Of a stretch of DNA of 11,202 nt, positions 5,972 through 11,202 are shown in pieces. The notes under the pieces are model-generated. The model was not told the origin of the DNA. It saw only the letters and a list, made by a program, of their open reading frames with translations, and ran no database searches. The position numbers and the translations under genes were made by a program. This DNA comes from JADFSZ01 sp022560555 [NCBI: PVC group bacterium] (GTDB taxonomy: Bacteria; GCA-001730085; JADFSZ01), in NCBI GenBank assembly GCA_022560555.1, contig JADFSZ010000041.1, positions 1-11,202 on the forward strand, read 5' to 3'. Position 1 is the stretch's first letter. The number at the start of each line of letters is the position of its first letter.

Positions 5972-6853
5972 ATGGACATACTTATCACAGGCTCAACAGG
6001 GATGCTCGGGCAAGCCCTGATGAAGGAATCGCAACAAAGACACTTTCAGACAACTGGATTAGCGTCTAAAAACACGGATCTTAATATTGATATTACGGAC
6101 ACGGACATCCTTGTTAAAAAGCTCAAGGATATACGGCCCCAAGTGATCATTAACGCGGCGGCGATCGTCAGCCACAAACGCTGTGAAGAAAATCCGGAGC
6201 AAGCCACCAATACAAACGCTAAAGCCGTAAGTGTACTCGCAGAGATTGCCAAAGATATTGGGTGCTATTTTATACAAATTTCTACGGACCATTTTTTTAC
6301 CAATGATAAAGACCGCAAACACGATGAAGATCACCCGGTAACACTTCTTAATGAATATGCCCGTACGAAATACGAAGGAGAAAAGTTCGCATTAGAAAAT
6401 CCACAGGCTCTCGTTGTACGAACCAATATCGTTGGTTTTCGTAATTTCACCCCGCAGCAGCCTTCTTTTATCGAATGGATTATTATGAACAGAAAAAATC
6501 GTCAGCCTATAACACTTTTTGATGATTATTTTACCTCAAGTATCGATATTACGACATTCGTGTGTATTTTATTTGATCTCTTCAAGCAACGTCCCCATGG
6601 ACGGCTTAATATCGCGTCCCAACAAGTTTCAAGCAAAAAGGAATTTATCGAAGAGCTATGTCACGAATTTCAATTTGACTTGGATGGTGCCATCACAGGC
6701 AGTGTCAAGACACTACAGACCCCTATGCGCGCGGAAAGCTTGGGTCTTGATGTTAGTCAAGCAGAATCACTTTTGGGTTGCTCACTGCCTGATCGCCATC
6801 AAGTGATTGCCAATCTTCAAATAGAATATAAGGCACTTGGTTATGAACTATGA
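5972..6853 (+). CDS. RmlD-like NAD(P)-dependent sugar-nucleotide reductase (extended SDR)
   Basis: A 293-residue extended short-chain dehydrogenase of the RmlD (dTDP-4-dehydrorhamnose reductase) type. The Rossmann motif is ITGSTGMLGQALM (5-17). NIDITD (38-43) marks the D-I-D position after strand 3, and PQVIINAAA (56-64) fits the fold. The catalytic set is STD (104-106) and Tyr129-x3-Lys133 (YARTK). In RmlD relatives the enzyme reduces a 4-keto sugar nucleotide. No RmlA, B or C is visible here, so the substrate may differ and could be a nonulosonic acid precursor. It is the first gene of the operon, and its 3' end overlaps the NeuB-type gene by 11 nt. No ribosome site is visible; the mRNA leader seems very short. 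Confidence 0.87.
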   Translation: MDILITGSTGMLGQALMKESQQRHFQTTGLASKNTDLNIDITDTDILVKKLKDIRPQVIINAAAIVSHKRCEENPEQATNTNAKAVSVLAEIAKDIGCYFIQISTDHFFTNDKDRKHDEDHPVTLLNEYARTKYEGEKFALENPQALVVRTNIVGFRNFTPQQPSFIEWIIMNRKNRQPITLFDDYFTSSIDITTFVCILFDLFKQRPHGRLNIASQQVSSKKEFIEELCHEFQFDLDGAITGSVKTLQTPMRAESLGLDVSQAESLLGCSLPDRHQVIANLQIEYKALGYEL

Positions 6854-7922
6854 CACAAAATTCAGTATCGGAGAACACACTATCGCGTTAGATGCCCCCA
6901 GCTATTTTGTGGCAGATATCGCAGCTAATCATGATGGAAACCTTTCGCGAGCTAAAGATTTGATATGCCTCGCCAAAGAATCCGGAGCCAATGCGGTGAA
7001 ATTTCAGCATTTTCTTGCCGACAAAATTGTGAGTGATTACGGATTTAAACATTTAGGCCAAAAAATGAGCCACCAAAGCAAATGGAAAAAAAATGTTTAC
7101 GAAACTTACAAAGAATATGAATGTGATCGCACATGGACCGAAACCTTGGTCAAAACCGCCAAGGAAGCACATATCGACTTTTTATCGACACCTTATGACG
7201 ATGAAGCGGTCCGGATGCTCGAGCCCCATGTGTCAGCTTACAAAATCGGATCCGGTGATATTACCTGGACTGACTTTATAGCCAAAATCGCCAAACTGGG
7301 CAAGCCAGTGCTTCTGGCTACCGGCGCATCCTCGATGCAGGATGTCAAGCGAGCCGTCGAAACCATCTTGGCTAACAATCGCAAAATCTGTTTGATGCAG
7401 TGCAACACTAACTATACCGGATGTGGAGAGAATCTAAAATATATTAATCTCAATGTGCTTAAAACCTATGCCTATCAATATCCGGGCATGCTCCTTGGAC
7501 TGTCTGACCATACTCCCGGATACACCACAGTTTTAGGTGCCATTAGCCTGGGAGCCCGTATTATTGAAAAACATTTTACGGACGATGCTGGCCGAAAAGG
7601 TCCGGATCACATTTTTTCAATGACGCCGAAAACTTGGCAGGAAATGATCAACCGCAGCCGTGAACTTGAAGAATCTCTCGGCAACGGCCAAAAGATTATT
7701 GAAACTAACGAAGAGGATACCGTCATTGTGCAACGCCGGTGTTTGCGGCTAATCCGCGATATGAAAGCAGGTGAGGTTATCACACACAAAGACCTCGTTT
7801 CTCTTCGTCCGGCTCCGGAAGATTCTGTGGCGCCTTATGAACTGACAAATGTCATTGGAAAAAAAATATCATCCCCTAAAACAGCAGGTGATGCCCTGTA
7901 TTGGAAAGACATCAATGATTAG
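6843..7922 (+). CDS. NeuB/SpsE-type nonulosonic acid (sialic acid-like) synthase
   Basis: This enzyme condenses phosphoenolpyruvate with an N-acyl hexosamine to make a nine-carbon acidic sugar such as sialic, legionaminic or pseudaminic acid. The 359-residue protein has the TIM-barrel start YFVADIAANHDGNLSRAK (21-38) and KFQHF (53-57), then DFLSTPYDDEAV (112-123) and KIGSGDI (134-140). The metal-binding histidines are His223 (SDHTPGYTT) and His244 (EKHFTDD), 21 residues apart as in NeuB of Neisseria. A C-terminal SAF (antifreeze-like) domain follows (about 298-356). I prefer ATG 6843, 9 nt after AAGG, over the in-frame TTG at 6837. The gene overlaps the reductase gene and is followed at once by the GNAT gene. 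Which nonulosonic acid is made cannot be read from sequence alone. Confidence 0.92.
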   Translation: MNYDTKFSIGEHTIALDAPSYFVADIAANHDGNLSRAKDLICLAKESGANAVKFQHFLADKIVSDYGFKHLGQKMSHQSKWKKNVYETYKEYECDRTWTETLVKTAKEAHIDFLSTPYDDEAVRMLEPHVSAYKIGSGDITWTDFIAKIAKLGKPVLLATGASSMQDVKRAVETILANNRKICLMQCNTNYTGCGENLKYINLNVLKTYAYQYPGMLLGLSDHTPGYTTVLGAISLGARIIEKHFTDDAGRKGPDHIFSMTPKTWQEMINRSRELEESLGNGQKIIETNEEDTVIVQRRCLRLIRDMKAGEVITHKDLVSLRPAPEDSVAPYELTNVIGKKISSPKTAGDALYWKDIND

Positions 7923-7935
7923 AAAGGATGCCAAA

Positions 7936-8466
7936 ATGCTTGAAGGTAAACACGTACGCTTGCGCGCTGTTGAGAAAAAAGATCTCAAACAGCTGCTGGC
8001 CTGGCGTAACAAACCGGAGTTTCGTAAACATTTTCGCGAACATCGCGTGCTTTCCATGACCGAACAACAAAAGTGGTATGATAATTTTGTTATTAAAGAT
8101 GACAAAACAATTATGTTCGCCATTGAGGAGAAACGCGCTAAAAAGTTGATTGGATGCTGTGGACTTTGCCATATTAATTGGATCCAGCACAATGCGGATC
8201 TTTCTATTTATATCGGCAAAAACAATCATTATATTGATCTAAAATATGCGCCGGATGCCGCACACACACTCATAGATTATGCGTTCAACGTCTTGAATTT
8301 TCACCGTATGTGGACTGAGATCTATAGCTTTGATCACCGTAAAAAGAAATTTCTCAAAAAACTCGGCTTTTCATTGGATGGAAAACACCGCGAAACATAC
8401 TGGCACCTCAACAAGTGGCATGATTCTTATTTTTATGGACTCTTACGCCGTGAGTTTAATAAATGA
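7936..8466 (+). CDS. GNAT-family N-acetyltransferase (RimJ/PseH-like)
   Basis: A 176-residue GNAT protein: VRLRAVEKKDLKQLLAWRN (7-25) is the classic start of the RimJ/RimL and PseH groups. KKLIGCCGLCHINW (69-82) and AHTLIDYAFNVLNFHRMWTEIY (109-130) follow, with FLKKLGF (139-145) near the end. The acetyl-CoA pyrophosphate loop, normally R/Q-x-x-G-x-G/A, is not conserved (DLKYAPDAAH, 101-110), so activity is uncertain. The start at 7936 is set by AGAAAGGA with a 7-nt gap; an earlier ATG at 7915 overlaps the NeuB-type gene. Its position after NeuB suggests acetylation of an amino sugar on the nonulosonic acid route, as PseH does in the pseudaminic acid pathway. That role is inferred from context. 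Confidence 0.82.
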   Translation: MLEGKHVRLRAVEKKDLKQLLAWRNKPEFRKHFREHRVLSMTEQQKWYDNFVIKDDKTIMFAIEEKRAKKLIGCCGLCHINWIQHNADLSIYIGKNNHYIDLKYAPDAAHTLIDYAFNVLNFHRMWTEIYSFDHRKKKFLKKLGFSLDGKHRETYWHLNKWHDSYFYGLLRREFNK

Positions 8467-9581
8467 TTACGTGGAGCCGAAATACACCTTTTGAGGCTAC
8501 GGACACTCTGCAGGAGACATGGACGTACCATGAGGATGGTCATCAAAAATCTATTCCTGTTGAAATTTTCCTCGGAAAACCCATCGATATTGTTTCATTA
8601 AAAAAAGAAAATATAGAAGATTTTGCATCCAAGATTGATTCGATCAGCCAATCCCGTAAGAATCTGTATCAAGATACATCTCTCGAACATGTCATGGTTT
8701 GCCCTGTGTGTTCCTCATCAACCGATACGGCAACAAAGATTATTAAAATTTATGGAGCACAGTATTGCCGCTGCAACTATTGCACACATCACTTTGTTTT
8801 GGATCGATTGAGTCAAAAAGCGATTGAGGAATTTTATACTTCCAATCAAACATACCAAAGCACTTACGCTGATCCGGAAACACTCCAAAAGCGCCTGAAA
8901 GACATATCTCTTCCCAAAGCCCGCTGGACCATTGAACGTTTTGAGCATCTTGTCGGCCAAAAACCTAAAAAAATATTGGATGTCGGAACAGGCAGCGGTC
9001 ACTTTGTTCACGCGTGTCGCACATTAGGAATAGAAGCTGATGGATTGGAAATTAGCCAATCCGGCGTAAAATTTTGCAAAGATATTTTTGGAATCAAACT
9101 TATTCAAAAAGATTTTATCACAGAATGGGAGTCATTGGGTGACTACGACATCATCACATTTTGGGGTGTTATCGAGCATGTTCCTGGACCTGTAATAATG
9201 CTTAAAACCGCGGCTCAATTACTCGATAAAAAACCCTCCATGATCGTCACAGAAGTACCCCGTTGGGCCTGCTTTGGAACGGAAGTGCAAAAGCTGTTTC
9301 CCACATCCATTATCCGACACCTTGATCCTCTGGGTCATATTCAGATGTTTACAGATTCTTCGCTCGCGACCACATTTCTAAAGGGAGGGTTTGAACCTAA
9401 TGCCGCGTGGTATTTCGGAATGGATTATTATGAGCTCCTAGTACAAACAGCCCATCATCTTGGTGACAAGAATATTCTTGAGACAATGAAAAGTTATATC
9501 AATCCCATTCAAAATGCGCTTGATCATTCCCGCAGTGTTGACACCATCGTATTAGCCGGAACATCTACCCAAGCAGAATAA
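8463..9581 (+). CDS. Zinc-ribbon class I SAM-dependent methyltransferase
   Basis: A 372-residue protein with three parts. The N-terminal ~75 residues match no family I recognise. A zinc-ribbon-like segment has CPVC (80-83) and CRCNYC (102-107). A Rossmann methyltransferase domain carries the SAM motif DVGTGSGH (173-180), an acidic residue after strand 2 (GLEIS, 194-198) and the motif WGVIEHVPGP (234-243) common in glycan methyltransferases. Similar zinc-ribbon methyltransferases in sugar loci are C- or O-methyltransferases acting on nucleotide sugars or glycans; the substrate here is unknown. Its ATG overlaps the GNAT stop (ATGA, 8463-8466), so translation is probably coupled. It ends 3 nt from the stop of the convergent glycosyltransferase fragment. 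Confidence 0.87.
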   Translation: MITWSRNTPFEATDTLQETWTYHEDGHQKSIPVEIFLGKPIDIVSLKKENIEDFASKIDSISQSRKNLYQDTSLEHVMVCPVCSSSTDTATKIIKIYGAQYCRCNYCTHHFVLDRLSQKAIEEFYTSNQTYQSTYADPETLQKRLKDISLPKARWTIERFEHLVGQKPKKILDVGTGSGHFVHACRTLGIEADGLEISQSGVKFCKDIFGIKLIQKDFITEWESLGDYDIITFWGVIEHVPGPVIMLKTAAQLLDKKPSMIVTEVPRWACFGTEVQKLFPTSIIRHLDPLGHIQMFTDSSLATTFLKGGFEPNAAWYFGMDYYELLVQTAHHLGDKNILETMKSYINPIQNALDHSRSVDTIVLAGTSTQAE

Positions 9582-9584
9582 ATA

Positions 9585-9902
9585 TTATTGAATTGATTTA
9601 AGGAGTTCTTCGGAAAATTTTGGAGGATTTTTAAGTACCCCGATTGAGGCATAGTCTCTGAGAAATTCACGGGATCGATCATTCAATTGGCTCACAATGT
9701 TATCCTGATTAGAATTGAGTTGTCGCATACAGTCTTTTAATGAATCCACATTATGTGCTAAAAGAACGGCTCCTTGAGATATAAAAAAATTTTCTCGCAT
9801 ATCATCGTAAAGGTCAATCACAATCACCGGTTTTTGTAATATCATTGCCTCTAAAACAGCTGTCGATTCATAGGTCACAATAAAATCTGAGGCAAGAATC
9901 AT
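9585..9902 (-). pseudogene. C-terminal fragment of a GT-B-type glycosyltransferase-like protein
   Basis: About 105 residues resembling the end of a GT-B fold sugar transferase or epimerase. The core SDFIVTYESTAVLEAMILQKPVIVIDLYDD is the nucleotide-sugar-binding helix region seen in surface-carbohydrate transferases of this fold. A helical tail (to KSIQ) follows. The whole N-terminal domain is missing. Beyond about 9882 the DNA matches the 3' end of a GIY-YIG gene on the other strand. An in-frame ATG exists at 9929, but the residues it adds (MFCGGFSLF) are antisense of that gene, so I do not treat it as a real start. The fragment is either a gene cut by an insertion or the result of a chimeric contig. 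The exact family is uncertain. Confidence 0.7.
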
Positions 9903-9947
9903 AAAAAGTGAGAAGCCGCCACAAAACAAACAGGGTAAGTGACTTAA
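9882..9947. repeat. Direct repeat, copy 1 (copy 2 at 11136-11201)
   Basis: A 66-bp direct repeat, ungapped, with 59 matches, offset by 1254 bp. Copy 2 ends one base before the end of the window. Both copies include the near-palindrome TAAGTGACTTA, which overlaps the stop codon. Confidence 0.9.
9883..9942 (+). pseudogene. Remnant 3' end of a GIY-YIG nuclease gene
   Basis: Read on the plus strand, 9883-9942 encodes KSEARIIKSEKPPQNKQGK and a stop, nearly the same as the last residues of the intact GIY-YIG protein ending at 11196 (KSEARIIKSQKPPQNIKGK). The DNA match (9882-9947 against 11136-11201) has 7 differences in 66 positions and no gaps. Four of the seven changes are silent in this reading frame, which shows that the copy derives from a coding gene that diverged under selection. 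Upstream the frame runs into a stop (TAG at 9871) within glycosyltransferase sequence, so the rest of the gene is absent. Confidence 0.8.
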
Positions 9948-10090
9948 CGGATACTTATTGAAGGCAACATGGGAATAAAGGCGACCGGCAACGAGCGCCG
10001 AGAGTGACGCGGTTCTATTCGACCAGCCTGTACTTCTCGCACCGCTCGCGCAGGTCTCATGTCATCGTCGCACGATGATAAATGCCTTTA
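9948..10090. other. GC-richer gene-free spacer with hairpins
   Basis: No coding sequence is recognisable. Two overlapping perfect hairpins occur at its right end: TCATCGT-CGC-ACGATGA (10062-10078) and TGATAAA-TGCC-TTTATCA (10076-10093). The second spans the stop codon of the small minus-strand ORF and may end its transcript, though no T-run follows. Base composition is richer in G+C than the glycan genes to the left. Confidence 0.5.
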
Positions 10091-10294
10091 TCAGCCCATG
10101 ATGACGTGGCGGCGATAACGGTTGCGCGACTGCTTCATGGATTTCTCGTTGAATTCGCGGTCAAGCTTGAGAATGCGTTTGCGGCGCTTTCTCGCGCGCT
10201 TTGCCGAGATGTCTTCGAGCAGCAAAATCCAAAGCGGTATCAGAAAAATATTGTCGTGAGCCTGGCGGTTAAATGTTTCGGTCAGTAAGGCCAT
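10091..10294 (-). CDS. Small basic hypothetical protein
   Basis: A 67-residue ORF supported mainly by an excellent ribosome site: AAGGAG 6 nt before the ATG at 10294. A hydrophobic stretch (IFLIPLWILLLEDI, about 16-29) is followed by a strongly basic part (KRARKRRKRILKLDR, then KQSRNRYRRH). I recognise no family. It could be a small membrane or nucleic-acid-binding peptide. The opposite strand is open over almost the same span (10082-10288) but has no ribosome site as good as this one, so I prefer the minus frame. It lies in a G+C-rich stretch (33 of 60 bases at 10081-10140) between the GIY-YIG remnant and the intact GIY-YIG unit. Confidence 0.45.
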   Translation of the reverse strand: MALLTETFNRQAHDNIFLIPLWILLLEDISAKRARKRRKRILKLDREFNEKSMKQSRNRYRRHVIMG

Positions 10295-10317
10295 GATTTT
10301 CTCCTTGTCTTTTCAGA

Positions 10318-10505
10318 CCCGGTCTATCCGGGCCTTTCTAAGCCTGAGAAATGCATGTCCCGTGGCGGCTGCATCCGTCCTATTAGACGGACCGTAACGT
10401 AGAGTAGGAGGCTTGCCCTTGCAGCCCGCAGGAGAGGGATGTGCCAGTTTTGAGGTTTGAAAGGCCTGATAGGCAGAATGAAAAGTTAGAGGAAAAATCT
10501 AACTT
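10318..10505. other. Hairpin-rich intergenic segment, possible structured RNA
   Basis: Three perfect stem-loops lie in this gene-free stretch: CCCGG-TCTAT-CCGGG (10318-10332), TCCGTC-CTATTA-GACGGA (10374-10391) and AAGTTAGA-GGAAAAA-TCTAACTT (10483-10505). The first could act as a transcription stop in the plus direction or as part of the leader of the small minus-strand gene. The stretch also contains G-rich purine tracts (GTAGGAGG, CAGGAGAGGG). No coding sequence, tRNA or known riboswitch is recognisable. Confidence 0.35.
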
Positions 10506-10558
10506 CTCTGCGATAATGACCGCTTGGCACAACGGATATATGCGTCTGAGGAGAAGAA

Positions 10559-10828
10559 ATGTTTTATCACATGAATCTTGCCGGCAAAGAATTACACAAA
10601 TTCGAGGATAATGAATTTGAAATAGTTGTTTATCGAGCAGAGGAAGATGGGCATTTGAGAGGGTATATTTCATCAGGCGGGTTTAGTGACCGCATAGCTG
10701 AAATATCCGGAGAAATAGCAAGTGATATGAAAACTGTGTCAGGAAATGACCCAGTGGCCGCGCTCATAGACAACATAAAGACTGAAATCAATGCTGGTAA
10801 GTTTCGTTTGCAAAGAAACACAAAATAA
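10559..10828 (+). CDS. Unknown 89-residue protein upstream of the GIY-YIG gene
   Basis: An 89-residue soluble, mixed-charge protein that I do not recognise. GAGGAG 5 nt before the ATG makes translation likely. The N-terminal half looks strand-rich (FEIVVYRAEEDGHLRGYISSGGF, with no membrane segment or signal peptide). The C-terminal half looks helical (DPVAALIDNIKTEINAGKF). It lies 74 nt upstream of the GIY-YIG gene on the same strand, so the two may be co-transcribed. A partner or inhibitor of the nuclease is one possibility, but nothing in the sequence shows it directly. Base composition returns here to the lower G+C of the genome. Confidence 0.6.
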   Translation: MFYHMNLAGKELHKFEDNEFEIVVYRAEEDGHLRGYISSGGFSDRIAEISGEIASDMKTVSGNDPVAALIDNIKTEINAGKFRLQRNTK

Positions 10829-10902
10829 GGCACTTCAGCTCTGACACTTCGATCTGCTGTGTACCGGTTAATTGAAACATTAGAAGTCAAAAGGAGAGAA
10901 TT

Positions 10903-11196
10903 ATGGTCGGAAAAAAAAGTGGAAGTTTCGATAAAAAGGGAATCGAGGGTCTCGCAAAGGACAAACCCGTCGTATACAAGATCGAAGATAATAAAGGAAA
11001 AAATCTGTATACAGGCGTTGCTAAAAGAGGGCGAGTGGAGGCTCGGATAAAGGAACATTTACCAGGTGCGGCAGACCCTGTGCGGGGTGGTGCGAAAGTA
11101 AAAATACAGCAAAAGCCGAGTATTGATAAGGCCAAAAAATCTGAAGCTAGAATCATAAAGAGTCAGAAGCCACCACAAAACATAAAGGGTAAGTGA
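10903..11196 (+). CDS. Small stand-alone GIY-YIG nuclease-family protein
   Basis: A 97-residue protein made of a single GIY-YIG-like fold. The first signature strand reads VYKIED (24-29, in place of GIY) and the second YTG (36-38, in place of YIG). The rest follows the family: VAKRGRVEARIKEHL (39-53) with candidate Arg48 and His52, the catalytic-type Glu81 in SEARII, and the C-terminal Asn93 in PPQN. A strong ribosome site (AAAAGGAG, 6 nt before the ATG) supports the start. Such small proteins are found in repair, homing and restriction settings; the role here is unknown. A diverged remnant of a second copy lies at 9883-9942, so the family is repeated in this genome. The gene ends only 6 nt before the window end. 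Confidence 0.8.
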   Translation: MVGKKSGSFDKKGIEGLAKDKPVVYKIEDNKGKNLYTGVAKRGRVEARIKEHLPGAADPVRGGAKVKIQQKPSIDKAKKSEARIIKSQKPPQNIKGK

Positions 11197-11201
11197 CTTA
11201 A
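11136..11201. repeat. Direct repeat, copy 2 (copy 1 at 9882-9947)
   Basis: This is the 3' end of the intact GIY-YIG gene plus 5 nt, matching copy 1 at 59 of 66 positions. The window stops one base later, as expected if assembly broke at a multi-copy sequence. Confidence 0.9.
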
Positions 11202-11202
11202 G

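Noticed and set aside
6519-6806. Alternative-frame ORF inside the reductase gene
   Set aside because: No family signal and no ribosome site, and it lies fully inside a gene with clear SDR motifs.
9902-9929. ATG at 9929 as a genuine start of a short glycosyltransferase-like protein
   Set aside because: The added residues come from the antisense of the GIY-YIG gene end, and the catalytic N-terminal domain would be missing.
9941-10160. Integron attC site after the GIY-YIG remnant (ACTTAAC matches RYYYAAC)
   Set aside because: No matching GTTRRRY partner within usual attC length pairs with it, no attC-like stem was found, and there is no integrase gene. Copy 2 has ACTTAAG instead.
10082-10288. 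Plus-strand 68-residue ORF opposite the small basic ORF
   Set aside because: It lacks a convincing ribosome site, while the minus-strand frame has AAGGAG at ideal distance. It is treated as a shadow frame.

Overview
The window looks like chromosomal DNA of an uncultivated Gram-negative (diderm) bacterium. It encodes a Wza-type outer-membrane polysaccharide export protein and a Wzz/GumC-type inner-membrane partner, which only makes sense with two membranes. The spacers carry degenerate heptamer arrays, and the gene mix (spore-coat-type SpsF and SpsE homologues, GNAT, methyltransferase) resembles surface-glycan loci of candidate phyla such as Omnitrophota. That phylum placement is a guess from general familiarity. 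Both ends of the window lie in repeated sequence, so this may be a whole contig.

Left part (1-5792, all minus strand). A heptamer array (16-140) abuts the stop codon of a Wzz-like gene. Before it in the same operon come a Wza-like export gene and a 70-residue MerR-type DNA-binding protein. Seven direct repeats (TGTCATAG) spaced exactly 10 bp apart lie just upstream of the regulator. This resembles the operators of BldC-type MerR-like proteins, which bind direct repeats as head-to-tail filaments, and it is the most interesting signal here. Upstream again are truA, a membrane-anchored alpha/beta hydrolase and an SpsF-like cytidylyltransferase. A second heptamer cluster sits between truA and the hydrolase.

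Middle part (5793-9581). A divergent promoter region separates the SpsF-like gene from a tightly packed plus-strand operon: an RmlD-like sugar-nucleotide reductase, a NeuB/SpsE-type nonulosonic acid synthase, a GNAT acetyltransferase and a zinc-ribbon methyltransferase. The genes overlap or nearly touch. Together with the cytidylyltransferase they look like a route that makes, activates and decorates a sialic-acid-like sugar for a surface glycan. The Wza/Wzz pair could export a polysaccharide, though nothing in the sequence proves that it is the same one.

Right part (9582-11202). A glycosyltransferase-like gene, convergent with the methyltransferase, is cut off after its C-terminal ~105 residues. 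At the break is a remnant of the 3' end of a GIY-YIG nuclease gene, and an intact relative of that gene closes the window 1254 bp later. Between them are a GC-richer, hairpin-rich stretch with a small basic ORF, and an unknown 89-residue protein placed just before the intact GIY-YIG gene. This part looks like inserted accessory DNA or, alternatively, a chimeric assembly join.
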